Source of the DNA: Gymnogyps californianus | Taxonomy: Eukaryota > Chordata > Aves > Accipitriformes > Cathartidae | NCBI RefSeq assembly: GCF_018139145.2 | Contig: NC_059482.1 | Span: forward strand, 4,786,294 to 4,850,293 | Reading direction: 5' to 3' | DNA: 64,000 bases | In this document: piece after piece, positions 1 through 13,553 of the stretch | Layout: the number at the start of each line of letters is the position of its first letter | Position numbering within the stretch: the first letter of the stretch is position 1 | The notes under the pieces: generated by a model | Database searches by the model: none | What the model was told of the DNA's origin: nothing | What the model saw: the letters and a program-made list of their open reading frames with translations, nothing else | Translations under genes and position numbers: made by a program

Positions 1-3000
1 ACTTTTCCATCCAGTTATCTCTCCTCCCCTCTTCAGGTTTTTTCTATTCCTGCATTAACAGACAAGCTATGTTTTCTCTTTGCCTTAAATTCACAGCTCA
101 GAGGAGGGAAAAAAACCACTTCCTCATAGATCTTAAAGATTTCTATCCTGTTTGCTAGCCTGCACCACTTCTACTCTTGAGCTTTTGTTTAGGTCAGCCC
201 TGCCATCTAATTGTCATTTGGCAGCTAACTGTCCATCAGCCCAGATCAGAGGCAGGGAGCATCTATACAGTATCTGATACAAAATATCTGAACGAACACC
301 CTCTCCTTCCAAAAGGACAAAACAGCCAAGTAACAAAGAAAAAAATTCTGTTACTGGCAAAAAAAAAGATTTTGCTTTTTCTTCATTCAGCAGTTTCCTA
401 CAAAGTCTCCTGTGTACCTCTCTCTGTCTTCTGGCCTTCACTGAGCATAAAAAGTCCTGCCAATTTTTACCAGGCCACTCACAGCTTCCAGATCTTATGT
501 GTTAACAATTAAAATACTCATTCTTACGAAGGACAATTCCTTTAAATTAAAGAATAGAATCATGGATTCATCATATGTCCATCAATAAAATCCATAGCAA
601 ATCCTTTCAGCCTGTATTAAAACACTTTCGCTTTGCAGATGTCCTTCTGTCCTAATGCCTGGAAGAAGAGCTGGAACTTGGTGGTCATCTCCACAATTAC
701 CTTCCTGCATTTTGAGCTCTGCATTAGCGTAAGGATTAAACTTCAAAAAGTACCATCATGCAGTTCATCACCACAGTTAAAGTGCACCTGGAGATTGTGA
801 TCAAATAGATGCATAGAACCACCACTCTTAAGTTAGTCTTAGAAAATATTTCCATAGTGTAGTGGCAAATAACCTATCACCATAATTACAAGATAATCCC
901 GCATCCTATTGTTTTGTACTTCATTTGACTTGATGTGGACGAATAAATCAGAAAAGTAACATATGGAGAGAGACTAAAAATTGAATATCATATCCCTGTG
1001 CTATATCAGCAAGAGCTAAACAAAACACATCGATAACAGTCAACAGTTGTAGCCTGGGCCATCTGGTCACAAAGGCCCATATTACCAAGATTGTATTAAA
1101 ATATTTTAATCTCCCTGTTTTCCCTCAGGAATGAAGGATAACATGCAAAAGCTTAAATTCTGCTAAAAGGTGAGATTCCTCTACCTACAAGCACAGCACG
1201 TCTATGGTAGTTATTTAATTAAGAGATACCCTAATGAAGGGTGTGCAAATGGCAGAGCAATAAGCTAATTCCTAAGTGGGTATGCTGGAAAGCCAGTAAC
1301 AGCACAGAGAACAGCCTCTACACATATATAAGCTAAATACTAATTTGAATTTTTGTAATTAATTAAAACAAACCAATCTTTTCACTTGTCCAGTGCAATA
1401 TCTCCTTCCTGATTTCTATTACCAAACCTCAATGAATGAAGTCCTCTAAAATCCCCATGGTTTTTTTGTTTGTGCTATTGTTTCCTAATTGTGAAATAAA
1501 ATGTAATTAATTGTTCTCCCCCTGCTCTCCTGTTTGCCCTGCTCCCAACTAAGTGCTAATAAGCAGTTCAACTGTTGGTGGCTGCTGTAATCACTTCCAA
1601 ACAACCTTGTGCATTTCCAGGCAACATAGCATGGGTTGGAAAGCAAGAGGCAGTCAGGACAGATGAATAAACTATACTGGTAATTTGCTAAAGCAGGTGA
1701 AAGAAAGGGAAATTTAACACACTCAGGGTGCAACTGGAAACCTAACTTTTATGTGGACATCCAAACCAGACCACATGGTGGTATCAAACAGAACTAGTCA
1801 TACCTGAAATTATCACTATCCTATATTTCACTCAGTCAGGAAAGCTTCACATTCCTGATGAGCAGAAAGTGTAACAATGCAGTAACGAAGATGAAAGCAA
1901 AACAAAAGTTGGAATTATTTTTCACACAGGAAAAATTGTGGTTATTCCCCCCCACCACACACACACATTATTGTATTGGAATTCCTTGTTCCTAAATGAT
2001 TTTATTGCTATGTTTATTGCTATGTCTGAATAAAATATAAACTACCCCACAGTTCAGTCTCACAGAGATTTGACCAGGAAAGCCCATTACAGAAGAGCTC
2101 AGAAGGACACTGCTCACAGTGTTGGGCAGACAGGGTGAGTCCTTGCAAGCCCCTGCAGCATGAGACAAACTGTGCCGTTCCCGTCACAGCAAACCTACAC
2201 GAGTCCTCAGCCCTGTCTGCTGGCAATTACATGACAAAAGTTTGATCCAGAATCTGCTTTCCTTTCTTCTTCCTTCTAATTTTTAAAATTCTATTATAAC
2301 ATGCAAATTATCCATTCTCTGTATGTTTTCTCTCTTCCCCAAAACGCTTTAGAAACCACAGCTACCAAATACATCTGCAGTGTCCCTTTCACAGTGCTTA
2401 CAACAGACCAGAGATGACAAAGTTTAAGTCCAAGAAAAATTCATACACATCAGAAGCTGTAATTCATCAGTTCAGGTAGTGCCCTGTTGAGGTGTCTGAA
2501 GATAAGCCCCAAAATATTGTGGAAGAGGAAATAAATGTGTTTTCTCATGCCTTATAGCAGTGGGCAACTAAATGAATTTTTGCAAATTCATGAAGCTATG
2601 TACAGTTCACAATAAACATGTGAAGTTAAATGAGACAGATGATCAACTTTTTCTACAGTTTGTGCAGGATCTGAAACAACTACATGAATTGGGTGTCTGA
2701 GGCTCTCCAGATTAGTACAGATTATTCTATTTCTGAAGACTTCAAGGCCTATCTTATGAAGATCTGTGACATGTCAAAAAGGCCTAAAAGAATTGCTTTT
2801 ATTTTCAGCATTGACTCCTACTGAATTTTTTAGTTAGGGAACAATAGACTTTCTTCCCTACCATCAGTATGTTTGAGGCTCTAAACCTTTTTATTTATGC
2901 TTTGTTAAGCATTCAGTTGCAAATTACTGCAGTTGACCTAGAATATTTCATTCCATTATTTTAAATATCTCTAAAATTTTTGTCTCACTTGACACATATA

Positions 3001-4727
3001 CACTCTATGTTAGTACTTGCAATAGACTATAGCCAAAATAGTCATATCTAGATACCTAAATTAGAAATATACTGAAAAAAATTATATTTAAAGACTTTTA
3101 AAACTGATGACAGCTCAAAGTATTTCAAGGTGCTGATCATTTGCAGTTCCTGTAATTTAAACATTAGTTGAGGACAGGTATCTTAGGGCCTTTGAAAAAT
3201 AGACTGCCAGATGCTTTTACACTTCTGTGTTTGTACATCATCTACTGCACTTGTGATCCCTGACTAGCATTTCAGGAACGATAACAAGTGAAGTTGACAA
3301 GATGCTAGGAAAACATTTAGGTACAAATAGGATCCAATTCATCTCATTCTGCTTAAGGAGCCTCAGTTACCAGGACTAGCATCCTAAACTCCCAATAAAA
3401 ATACTTAATGAAGGCACTTCTAGAGAGCAACTCAGACCACCTCAGATCCAAAAATTCAGTGTTCACAAGCAGTAGGGGTGGAAGGAGGCAGGGAGAAATA
3501 AATCAGTAACAAAAAAAATAAAGACTACAGATCTGTGTATAAGTAACCTTTTTAATTCTCTCACTGCTTTAAAATTGCACAACAGAAGTCTTAAAAATTA
3601 ACTATTTATTGCTAACATATTAACCAACAATATTTACTTTAGTTATTGATCATTAATTCTCAAACACTGAAATGTGAAAGGAAAAGTTCAGAAATAGCTT
3701 TAGAAAGTTTAGGACACATTAAAAAATACTTCAGAAAGATAGAAAAACTTATGGAAATTTATGAGATCAGTATAAATTATTGATGGGGAAAGGGGAGAAA
3801 ATGAAATCTTCATAGATTATTCTTTCTTTTTACTGACAGGAAAACAAACTTTCCTAATTATTGAAGTAACTGATTAGGTGCCTGCTGGCTAAATTACACA
3901 TCGATCGTAGAGTAAATTTCTGCCCTCAAGCTGTGCATTTAGCTCCAGTGATCATATTGGTGGGAATTAGGAATAGACTCCACAGCTGTATAGGCCGTCA
4001 TGTCATTAACACACCTACTAAAGTCAGAGCAATGCATAGGAGTCCCCGTTTCAAAACTGCCAACATGCAAAATATATTCATGTAGTTACAACTTCTGATG
4101 CCTAAATGGTCATTTGAACAATTATTGGTATTTTAGTTTTAATGATTTTGTATATACAAGCTGTATATCTGAAGTTCTGGAAAACTGGCTGTTAGAACTC
4201 TTGTCTGCAGACACAAGAAACGCTTTACACTTCTTTGTCAGACCTTTGCAAACAACAAAAAAATAAACCTGAAAACACCTGCAAAGACTTATTTTGTCTT
4301 TGGGCACTAGAAATTAAGTAAGGAATGAACAAAAGACATTTCTAAGTCTTGAGAATAGAAACAAGATAATCCACACTATGCAGTAGGGTATTCTTCATAA
4401 CATTCCTGGCCTAGATTTCGGCCCCAGTCTAACGCACAGATACACAGGTAGGCAGCAACCTCTACTGAAGATAGCAGCTGCATGAAAACATACGTCTCTT
4501 ATTAATGGTTTTTACCAGAATATATGTTGTTAAAGCCTGCCATGAATACAAAGCCATTTTCATCTGTCTGCTACAATATAGACAGAAAAACAATCTTCTC
4601 TGTTCAGTTTTATGTTTCTTAATTTTTTCTGGTATATTACTACCAACATGACAGGCACTACAAAATTTTAAGAGAAATAGATCAATTACGTAATATCAAA
4701 ATTCGATCCAGTTCTTTGTTGACTTAC
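1..4727 (-). other. CDH13: CDH13 intron 4, donor-side part
   Basis: This is the part of CDH13 intron 4 next to its donor. It begins (minus strand) with GTAAGTC at 4721-4727 and runs out of the window, so exon 5 is not included. I read the minus strand for a sequence resembling the start of EC1 (exon 5) flanked by splice sites and saw none. The stretch is AT-rich with no recognisable mobile element. A short C-run followed by a CA repeat lies at about 1947-1968. The open frames here are short and resemble no protein family I know. Confidence 0.7.
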
Positions 4728-4844
4728 CTTGCCAACAGATCTGGGGAATGGTGGTCTTTGATTTTCAGGAATTAATATCGGAGTTGCCAAAATAGCCCTT
4801 TTTTGTCTTGGAATTCCAAGGTTGCCTTCTATCTTAAAGATTTC
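4728..4844 (-). CDS. CDH13: CDH13 (T-cadherin) exon 4: prodomain end, furin site, start of EC1
   Basis: CDH13 is a GPI-anchored cadherin without a cytoplasmic tail that mediates homophilic adhesion and binds adiponectin and LDL. This exon is 117 bp, exactly 39 codons, in phase 0 at both ends. On the minus strand it follows a pyrimidine tract ending in TTTTAG and is followed by the donor GTAAGTC. The product begins EIFKIEGNLGIPRQKR, and residues 13-16 (RQKR) form the furin-type site that releases the prodomain. Mature EC1 then starts AILATPILIPENQR, residues 17-30. The second mature residue is Ile, where classical cadherins have the strand-swap Trp; this is characteristic of T-cadherin. The PILIPENQR core and the PFPR-VGK end match mammalian CDH13 as I remember it. 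The linker just before RQKR is less conserved. The exon lies about 33 kb downstream of exon 3, and the two join in frame. Confidence 0.95.
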
Positions 4845-5399
4845 CTAAAAAAGAAAAAGACCAATTACAAAGACTTTCAAAATAATATTCAGTTGTTATT
4901 TCCATTCCCTGCATCTTTAGGCAAAATTAACATGAACTACCAGATTCTAAGTTTTGTATTATATGTTTTCCAGCAATTAGTGATAACATATCAAACTATT
5001 CATTTAAATCTGTCAGGTTACTGCACTTATTACAGTGACAGTAGACAGGCTGTATTCATTTTGTTTTCCTGTAGACTAGTTTTAAACCTAAGCAAGTGTG
5101 TCTACCATCCTAACCTGACGACTGTTTAAATCACAAATCTTAAACAAGATACGGTTTACCTCAAATACTTGTATGAGACCTGTAAAAAGCCACACTTTAA
5201 ATGTCTTACATAATTTTCACACCTCAAGTTGCATCTATACTCAGTCACTTCTCAGTCCAGGCTTTTAATCAAACAAGTTACAGGTGAATTTGCTGAGACT
5301 GTCCCCAGCTAATGAACTCTGAATAAAGACCAAAGGCTCGTAACTTACAGTTAAAAATAGACACCAAAACCTCGGTGTAACTTAGAATATCAGCTAGTA

Positions 5400-5464
5400 G
5401 GGGTTTTTTTTGTGTTGGGTGTTTTGGGTTGGTTTTTTGTTTGTTTGGTTTTCTTTTTTTCCCC
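5400..5464. repeat. GT-rich low-complexity tract
   Basis: On the plus strand this is a run of G and T in blocks such as GGTTTTTTGTTTGTTTGG, ending in T-rich sequence and CCCC. Such tracts are common in bird introns. The open frames crossing it, for example plus-strand 5410-5634, are products of the simple sequence. Confidence 0.7.
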
Positions 5465-5846
5465 AGAGAAAACTTCATGCCACTATATCAGAAAGAACAA
5501 AAGTAGAAGTGGTTTATACACAAGCCTTGCTTGTCCTGCTGCATTTTCTGGGGTATTTAGTTCTAGCTGAGCTTCAGGCAATTCAGCACTTTATGAGCTA
5601 CAGCAAACTCTTCACGGTGGCCTCCGGCTCCTAGAAAACTCCGTCCGTCACACCTTTGCCTTCCCTCCCCTTCTGCTCTCTGATCCTCTCAGTGCTCTCT
5701 GCATGAGCTGCAGTTTCCCAGAGACCACTCTCTTCCTTTTGCTTCTTCCTACTGTCCCTGCAACTCTCTTCTCCAAGCACAGTTACTACCAAGGTCAAAA
5801 ATAGCCTCTCCCCATCTCCCAAAGCTCTCCCCTTGATCCAGGCTCC

Positions 5847-5940
5847 TTTTTTTTTTTTTGGGGGGGGGAACAACACCACCACCAAAACAAAAAAAAAAAC
5901 TAAAAAACCCCACAACACCCCCCCCCCCCCCCCCCCAAAA
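5847..5940. repeat. Homopolymer cluster T13-G9 ... A-rich ... C19
   Basis: Thirteen T (5847-5859) run directly into nine G (5860-5868). AC-rich and A-rich sequence follows, then nineteen C (5918-5936) and AAAA. The G run can pair with the C run. Overlapping open frames on both strands (about 5631-5948 minus, 5833-6021 plus) encode only homopolymeric residues and are not genes. Run lengths this long are often miscounted by sequencing. Confidence 0.85.
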
Positions 5941-5948
5941 CAACACAC

Positions 5949-7029
5949 AAATTTGTGCTGTGTTGGGAATTGTGAAACCGAAAAAGATTTAGATCACTAC
6001 TATTCATTCAGGTTGTGGTGACTGTTTTACAAAAGAAATCATAGGTTGAATTAAATGTCTAATTCCAATGAGGTAGTTACATCCTACAGGTAACACTTCT
6101 CTCTGCTCTTTTAATGCAGAAACTCCAAAAATCTAAGTTTCTTAGTCAGTTCTGGAATCCATGTTGTTGTTTTAATAGCTGCTACTTTATTACATAAGGA
6201 GAGCTCCATCCCTAGAGTGTATTTTTATAAAACTGCAAAGCTGAATGAGTTTTCTTGGTGGCACGATCTGGATATCCATCAGTCAAGAACTCCACAGGCT
6301 GCTCCTGCTGCCCTCTGTATAGGTGCCTCCCATCTAATGAGTCTATCATCACCAAAACACTGCTCTACTTCTACTAGCTTTAGCATCACTTCAAATTTGA
6401 CAACAAACAGCAAGGGAAACTCAGGTCTTGAACAGTTAGCTTTAGTCATGATAAAGTCAAAGAGCAGTGGGAACCATGCAGAGAATGCCTTCTCACAATT
6501 TTGCCAATTTTCATAACTTTTTGGGGCTCACCCTGAATAGAGGGTTCCCATCTCTCCCAAAGGCTTTGCCACTTCTCTCTAACCTTTCAGTCTGCAGGCC
6601 ACTTGGGTCCCTATTTTTGTCTTTCAATTCCTCTCCCAAAAGAATTTTCCTTAATAAAAATTCATTAAAAACTTCAAGATAAAAACACTTGAAGTGTCAA
6701 ATAAAAAGGAAGGAGCTGAATTCTGTCCAAAAGCAAATGCACAGAGCAGTAAGCTTTCAAAATCACTTACACTGTAAACACAGCAGACAGTTTGGCTGGC
6801 ATGTGTCTGTGACATTTCTAAAGAGAGTGAAAGTGACTACCAGTATGTCCAAAAGGAAATATCAGTTCTTCAGCTCAGCAGCAGCAGTGCTCAACTGATC
6901 ACAATTTTCACTCGTGCTAACTACTACCTTCATGGTTGCCCTTCGGCTCATGAAAATGTAAGGAAGAACTCCCAGATGCATGCTCTTTGGAAATGAGCAC
7001 GACATTTATTCAGATTTACATCTCTTTGT
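5949..7029. other. CDH13: Unique intron sequence, no gene seen
   Basis: AT-rich sequence of intron 3. Three plus-strand open frames of 69-99 codons occur (6217-6516, 6467-6682, 6689-6898). None resembles a known family, and their compositions suit chance frames. No repeat family was recognised. Confidence 0.5.
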
Positions 7030-7156
7030 ATCATAGAATGGTTTGGGTTGGAAGGGACCTTTAGAGGTCATCTAGTCCAACTCTCCTGCAATAAGCAGGG
7101 ACAACTTCAACTAGATCAGGTTGCTCAGAGCCCCATCCAACCTGACCTTGAATGTT
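7030..7156 (-). mobile_element. CR1 LINE 3'-end fragment
   Basis: Read on the minus strand this is the last ~127 bp of an avian CR1 element, ending in the motif around AACCATTCTATGA that typifies CR1 3' ends. The upstream part (plus 7062-7156) matches the conserved CR1 3' region that includes the stretch read as CCAACCTGACCTTGAATG on the plus strand. It is a 5'-truncated dead copy with no coding sequence. It lies in sense with CDH13. Positions 7030-7061 are the exact reverse complement of 41134-41165 in the large CR1. Confidence 0.93.
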
Positions 7157-10100
7157 TCATGTTTCTTTCTATGCTAGTTTGAGGAGCAAAAGGAATTTTC
7201 AGATTGTTCAATATCTAGATCTCTCAATTTTGGTAGTCATAGACCCATAAGCAATTAATTCATCACTTTCTCATGACAGGTTATCCTTACACTTTCCCAG
7301 AAGGTCCACAAATGGAGGAAAAAGCCAAATTATATTCAATGAGTCAACACTGCAGTCATTAATACAAAGAAGTGAAGTTCTAAAGGAAAGCAGCAGGGTG
7401 GTAAGACTTAAGGCCTTTGAATGCAGATTTCTGAGCAGGACTTTGGAACAAAAAAAAAGAAAAAATAGTATTATTTGTTTGTTTTTGTTTCTAAGCACAA
7501 TTAGTCTGTTGCATGAAGAAAGCTTCTGCAGATTGGGCACAGAAACGTAAGCACTTCTCTGAGTATGTTTCACACTGTTTATTCTTCAAATCTCACTGCT
7601 GGTTTTTAACTAGTGATTTCTTCATGATGATTTCTCTCTTTCTCACCATCCCCTGGTGTCTAACAGAAACATGACTGATTAAATGAGTAGCCAAAAGCAT
7701 CACTATGGAACGCAGGTAAACAGAAAGGAAGAAAAGGTCAAGAGTACTTCACCAACATGTTTAATAATTCACTGCTGTTCGTGGTTATCATAATGATTTC
7801 CCCATTTGTAAAGAACAGGGAAAAAGAAAGAACATTTTGCTTAATGCCAAGCAGCTGCAACTGATGGCTTGATCCTCAACCAGTATATAAGACAGAAGCC
7901 AAGGAATCTGAAATTATATATGCACTTAGCACCTGATGCAACAGTTAAAGCACTGATAAGATTCTCACTCATGGATGGATATATTGCATATATAATAATT
8001 TTTACTGAATTCACCTATTTAATTTGTTGAAGAAGCAACTCGCAAGGGATATGAAATTACTCCAGATAGAGTTGGTAATTTTGCTTCAAATTTTCTTACA
8101 CTATCAGGCTAGCATTATAACAGTACTCTTTTGCCCCTTGACACAAGTGAAACCCACAAAGGAGTTTTCCGTCATCTTTGCTGGAACCAGCTGATCAAAG
8201 ACTATAGTAGCTACCACATCTTTGTAGCAGCCATGACTCCAGACAAGTATTTATGTGCCAGGAGTCTGGAGCTGGCAGTCTGGAGAGCTTAGAATGGCAT
8301 GTCCCAGATGGGTGGTGTTCAACCAGCGCTCAGAGAGCCAATGGCTATGATCTGCTTCTCCCACACCTGCTGCTTTGTACAACAAACAGAAACCTAAGGT
8401 GTGTGTCCAGAAACATCCATTCACAAGCAAAATTTAAAATATATATATATTATAATAAATATATGCCTTCCTAAGAAAAGTGCACCAAAAATAAAAATTC
8501 TGGTTTTCTGATTGAATTTCCTTTTTTTTTTTTGAAACCAAAATAGTAGGAGAGAAATCTTACCAGGTTCTTCATTTTTACTATTTACCTGCAATATCAC
8601 ATCTGTGATCACTATCTTTCAGTTGCTATTTTCATGGACAGTGGATTATCTGATCAGAATCCAACTATCATTTCACTGTCCACCATTTCATAACAAGCTT
8701 TTACACCCTATTTTTGACTTCATTAAATGCTCTTTCTAGATGTGGAATCAGTACAGCAATAGTTCAGCACCCAATATGCTGATTCAGTGGCAACAAAGCT
8801 TGATTCCCTGTTCACATTAAGCAAGCAACAAACACAGCCTCCTCATTTTTCCAGCGTTTAGGTTAGGCTTTTATTGAAAGATGCCAGTCTGTCCAAACTA
8901 CACAAGTTGCAATTTCCCTAGATCCCTTGAGAACTCTCCATCCTGTTTTGTTTTTCTTTCTTTTCACCAGGGGTTCTTGGGAGCATTGCAGTACTTGAAT
9001 ATTTGAATGAATGGCCTAGTCACTATCCAGTAGCAGGCACTATTACTCTTGGCAAAGAAAATTTCATTAGAACTTGTCATGGGAATAAGGTGGCTGAATA
9101 CTGATAGCCATTTGTCACAATAAGGGTTGGAAACATCACTGGAGTGGCAATCTGTAATCCACTATGGTGATCAGAAAAGTGGTTGAGTTTCTTGCCATTT
9201 AGTTGTTTTTATATACTAAGCTTGATGGTATAAAATGGGGTCAGTTCCAAATACAAAAAATAAACAAAATTAATTGGATGTTTGTTGCAAGGAAAATTCC
9301 TCTGAAATAGCAAATGGGATGTGGTATTCAGCGGTATATCAGTCTTCCTACAAAATAATATCACTACATAAGACTGAAAAACTAAAACTGCATGCAGATC
9401 AACTTAAGAAGAAATAATTTTTATATAATTCTCAGCTGAAATTTTACAATTGTGCTGTAATACTTAGTTGCTTTATGTATGTTATTTCTATCATCAGAAT
9501 ATTGTTATTACCAGCAGTATTAATAGTTAATAATTGCTAAAACATGTGTCAAAACAGAAAAATATTTTCTCATGTTGTTAATAATACGAAAATCTAAGAA
9601 ATGTACTGGAACTTTACTTGTAAGTTAAAGAACAACTGTTTAAATAAATAATTAACTCAATGAATAAAGTTAAGAATTGTAAAGGTCAATGGCATACACA
9701 CAAACATCTGCTCAAAAGTAGTCTGTCCTCAATGCCTGTAAATGTCACCCTAAAAATCTCATTGTATACTTTAGACGAACAAATCCAGCTGAAATCTAGC
9801 ATGCTAAGGGGAATCAGGTATTTCAGAGCACATAAGCTTCCAGGCTTGTGAAGCATGGTCAGATATAACATCTGGGTAATGGAAATTGCTAGTAGAACTG
9901 CATTTAATTACGCTGGCTGTTTCTACTATTATAATTGTTACATAAATAGAGAGGCAGATCCTTACATTGCCTAACCGATATACCCATTAACTTCATAGAC
10001 GCTTGGCAATCTCAGACTACAGCTTTCCTACTGTGCTATTCATCTAGCTGTGCTATATGTATTTTTACAGGATGGAGGTTCCTTTTATCTTAAATCGGAA

Positions 10101-13100
10101 CTATTTTAATGCTAATTTATTCTAACCTATTTTTGTATGCATATGTGACAAAATGTCAACTACTGTGGAGACAAATCAGAACTTTTGCTTTGTGAAATGA
10201 TACATTCCATTATTGCCCTGAACCTCTCCAGTATCTTTTGTGATGGAAAAGTCCCATTTCTATTAAAGTATAAGTTTCATTTATCTTCACACCTGCCTTA
10301 TTCTGTGTCAGGGAAAAGTTTTTCTAAGATTATAATGGACTAAATGTCATTAATTTTCCTTTTGTACACATTAACCATGAGAGTTACCAGTTCTGAGAAT
10401 AATACAGAAATTACAACCAAGTGCCTTTTCTTTTTTTAAATTAACATTGCAGACTTTTCTTGTCATCATTTAGTGAGCGTTATTTTCATTTTGAACCATA
10501 TGTGAAACACCCCCTCTTTCAGGAAATCTTGTATTGGTTCGACACTGATCATTAAATATAATGAGGTATCCCTTATACACAACCAACCAAATATGCTCTG
10601 ACTGCATCTGTCAAACAGCATTGCAAATACAGGCTTAAGGAAAAAGACAATGGCTGACCTTATGCCTCTGTCTTCACCAGGATACACTAACAACACATCA
10701 CTTATCACCATTAAAAATACCCTTCTCCCCATCTCTACTGCGCTTACACTGGTTGCAAAGCAAACAAAACCAGACTGCTTTTACAGCATACAAGAAAAAT
10801 TCAAAATTGTTAAAGATGTCCCAAAACCTTCAGCACCTTAAGTAAATGTAGCGTAGCAAGGAAAGCACTTGCTGATGCAATTGCCAAGGCATACAAGCCT
10901 TAAGAAAAGTATCCTGTAATAAAAATTTACCTTGAAAACAGGGGGTTTCGGCTTTGTTTTGCTTTTTATGAAAGCATCTCCCATTGGGTTAGATCCCAAA
11001 CTGCTATTGAAAATAGTACTAGACACATAGCGGAGTTCTGAAGTAATTAAAATCTTTCAGAAATCTGATCCTTTTGAGACTCAACCAAAGCCACATGGAA
11101 AATTCATTGCACAGCATGGACACAAAGCCTTAACTTCTTACTCTTAATATTCCTACTGAGTCCACTGAGTGGACTCCTTTCTTCACTTATATTGGAGGAA
11201 CTCAAAATGTGAGAGCTTCCCTTTAACCCCCAGCAAGCTTCACACATGTTGAAAACACCCTGATTTCCAGAGTGAGAAGGAGAAAGAACACATAGAACAC
11301 ATATCTCAATTCTAGGGCATGATAAATGAATCAAAGATAAACCCTTTTGGTGGGGCAGTAACCTCCATAAAGCCACAAAATCTGTGGATCAGTAGCAGAC
11401 AACTGACAACTCCAAATGTGGAATAACACAAGTTGTATCATGTTTCGCTTCTGGGATATAAGGACAATTTCTAATAAAGAAAATGTATTTCTTATGTAAA
11501 ATAAATCCTATTCATAGCAGAATTTGTCCTACCTTGGAAAAACAGCTTTCTATGTCTTGCTGCAGGGCAGCCAACGATAAGTATACGGAAGAAAACTAAC
11601 AAATTTTATACCCATATTCTGGATTGCTCAAGTGCTATGGAATTCATTGCATTATAACAGTGCTGCACAAAAGTAGTTTCATGATACCCTAAAGCAATAA
11701 TACTGTATGTTAAAGTCATGTATACTGTTTAATAGATCTAGTGGCTGCAGTCCCATGTCTGAATGACTGCATAAACCACACTTCCTCCTACCCCCTACAA
11801 GGCTCCAAGCTGTGAATACAATTAAAACCTTCTCAGTTCTGCTCCCGAACAATTTTTTTAAAGCTCTATTGCCACATATTCCTTGTTATCCCTCAATTTC
11901 TTCATCATCTCCATTCCCTCAACAAAACAACCCCTCATCTAATTCCAAACATTGATTATTTACCTTGCTATTCTTTTCTAAACTCTGCATGATCCTTCTG
12001 TTCTTCCTGTGCACCTCCTGCATTCCCAAATAACACCTCACTTTCTCTTGCTCCAGGTCTCAGTGCAATCCTGCAAGTCTTGTTTTTCTTCAGAAAAGAT
12101 TAATTCCTTAATATGCCTTCAACTTACTCAAGACAGGAAAAGTAACAGCAATTCCTCATAATGCCATATTTTAACCCCGACTTTCTCATTGGAAGCTGAC
12201 ATGACATGCATGAAGTACTGCAGCAAATAGATTTGTATATGCCATAGATCAGTCTAGAACTGGTGAAATCCCACCATAACACATCCAGGACCCTGTTCTC
12301 CCCTCCCCTGCCATTTTCCCAATGCACAGCCACCCAAGCCAATTCAAGGAATGTATAAATTCTTTCAAATCACAACTGTGGCATTTTAAACTCAGTGTGC
12401 ATGGTGTAAGCAGCAATTCAAGAAGCAGGACAGCAGAAAGAAAAGCCCCTTGTTAAGCTACCAGCAGACCCATGGGTTCCAAAGCTTCCAGGTCATTGTT
12501 TCTCACTTTAAATAAAAACAAGTCTTTATTTAAAATGAGAATTAATTCATGTCATGTTGGACAGATACACACATTAAACATTACCTCTTTCTTCTCTCAC
12601 AATATATCACTAATCCTGACCGTCCAGAAAAACGTCTTATTTTCCCATGCCATAAAATTCTCAGGGGGGGGAATGAGGAATTCAGCCTTTCGCCTGAGAT
12701 TTCACAAAACCCAGAAAAAAAATCACAATGCAGACATTGACTGTATGTCCTACAATCCTAACCTGTACGTTTTGGCAACCTGACCTGTGCATGTGCAGTC
12801 AGTTGGGCACACCCAGATGAACCATACTCTTTGCACAGCACAGATTACATGTAGAGACCTGGCTATGGGTATTGAAAAAAAAAAAAAATTGCCAGTTACC
12901 TCATGCTGAAAAACAAGACCCCTTTTATTAAGAGTGTGAGAAGTCTGTTTCTTGTTGCAGCAATCAAGGACAGTTTAACTGGGAAGGAGTTTCAACTCTT
13001 TTCTTTCCATTAGTACTGGTACACACTTGCATGTAATGTAATGTTGCAGTCATGTGCCTGCACCAGTTCCTTCCTCCTTTCCATTAGATCAGAGCTGTAC

Positions 13101-13373
13101 TGACTCCTAGCAAAAATAATATGTTACAGAAGACTGCAAAGCACGAATGCATTATGTTTAGATCATACATCTGCACAACAAAAAGGTCTGGATATAGTCT
13201 ATTAGACTCGACTATGCATGCGTGGTGCTCTACAGAGCTGGCATTCCTGTGCTTTCCTATACAGGAGCTGCCAGACTGACAAATGGAGTGGTAGTCCATG
13301 ATGAAGACAAAATGCCCACTTAGATCTAGGCTACGGCAAAACTCCTCATTCACCAAACTAGATTTGAAATTTG
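7157..13373. other. CDH13: Unique intron sequence, no gene seen
   Basis: AT-rich intron 3 sequence with scattered A or T runs and a short AT-alternating tract near 8437-8463. Open frames up to 103 codons exist on both strands (for example 12472-12783 plus, 7271-7573 minus) but show no recognisable motifs. I saw no RNA gene or mobile element that I could support. Confidence 0.5.
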
Positions 13374-13553
13374 GTCGAAAGAGCTGAAATGTTAGTGCAT
13401 TAATCCACTTCACCGCTTGGTCCAGCTACTCAGAACAAATTAATTAACAGGCATTAACTGAGTCCAAAGAGCTGAAATCGTAGTGTATTAATTCACATCA
13501 CAACTTAGGCTGTATTTTTACTCTTCAATACAAACAAATTAACAGACAGTAAC
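13374..13553. repeat. Diverged tandem duplication, period about 88 bp
   Basis: Two copies start near 13375 and 13463. Each begins with GTC-AAAGAGCTGAAAT (the variable base is G in the first copy, C in the second), continues through TAGTG-ATTAAT-CAC, and later shares an ACAAATTAA ... ACAG-CA-TAACT block. Small insertions separate the later matches. This looks like an old local duplication, not a known transposon. Confidence 0.7.

Noticed and set aside
1..4727. Search for CDH13 exon 5
   Set aside because: No EC1-like coding stretch with an acceptor on the minus strand was seen. It most likely lies beyond the left edge.
5631..6021. Frames of 62-105 codons rich in Gly, Phe, Pro and Lys
   Set aside because: Produced by T13, G9, A-rich and C19 runs. 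Not a protein.
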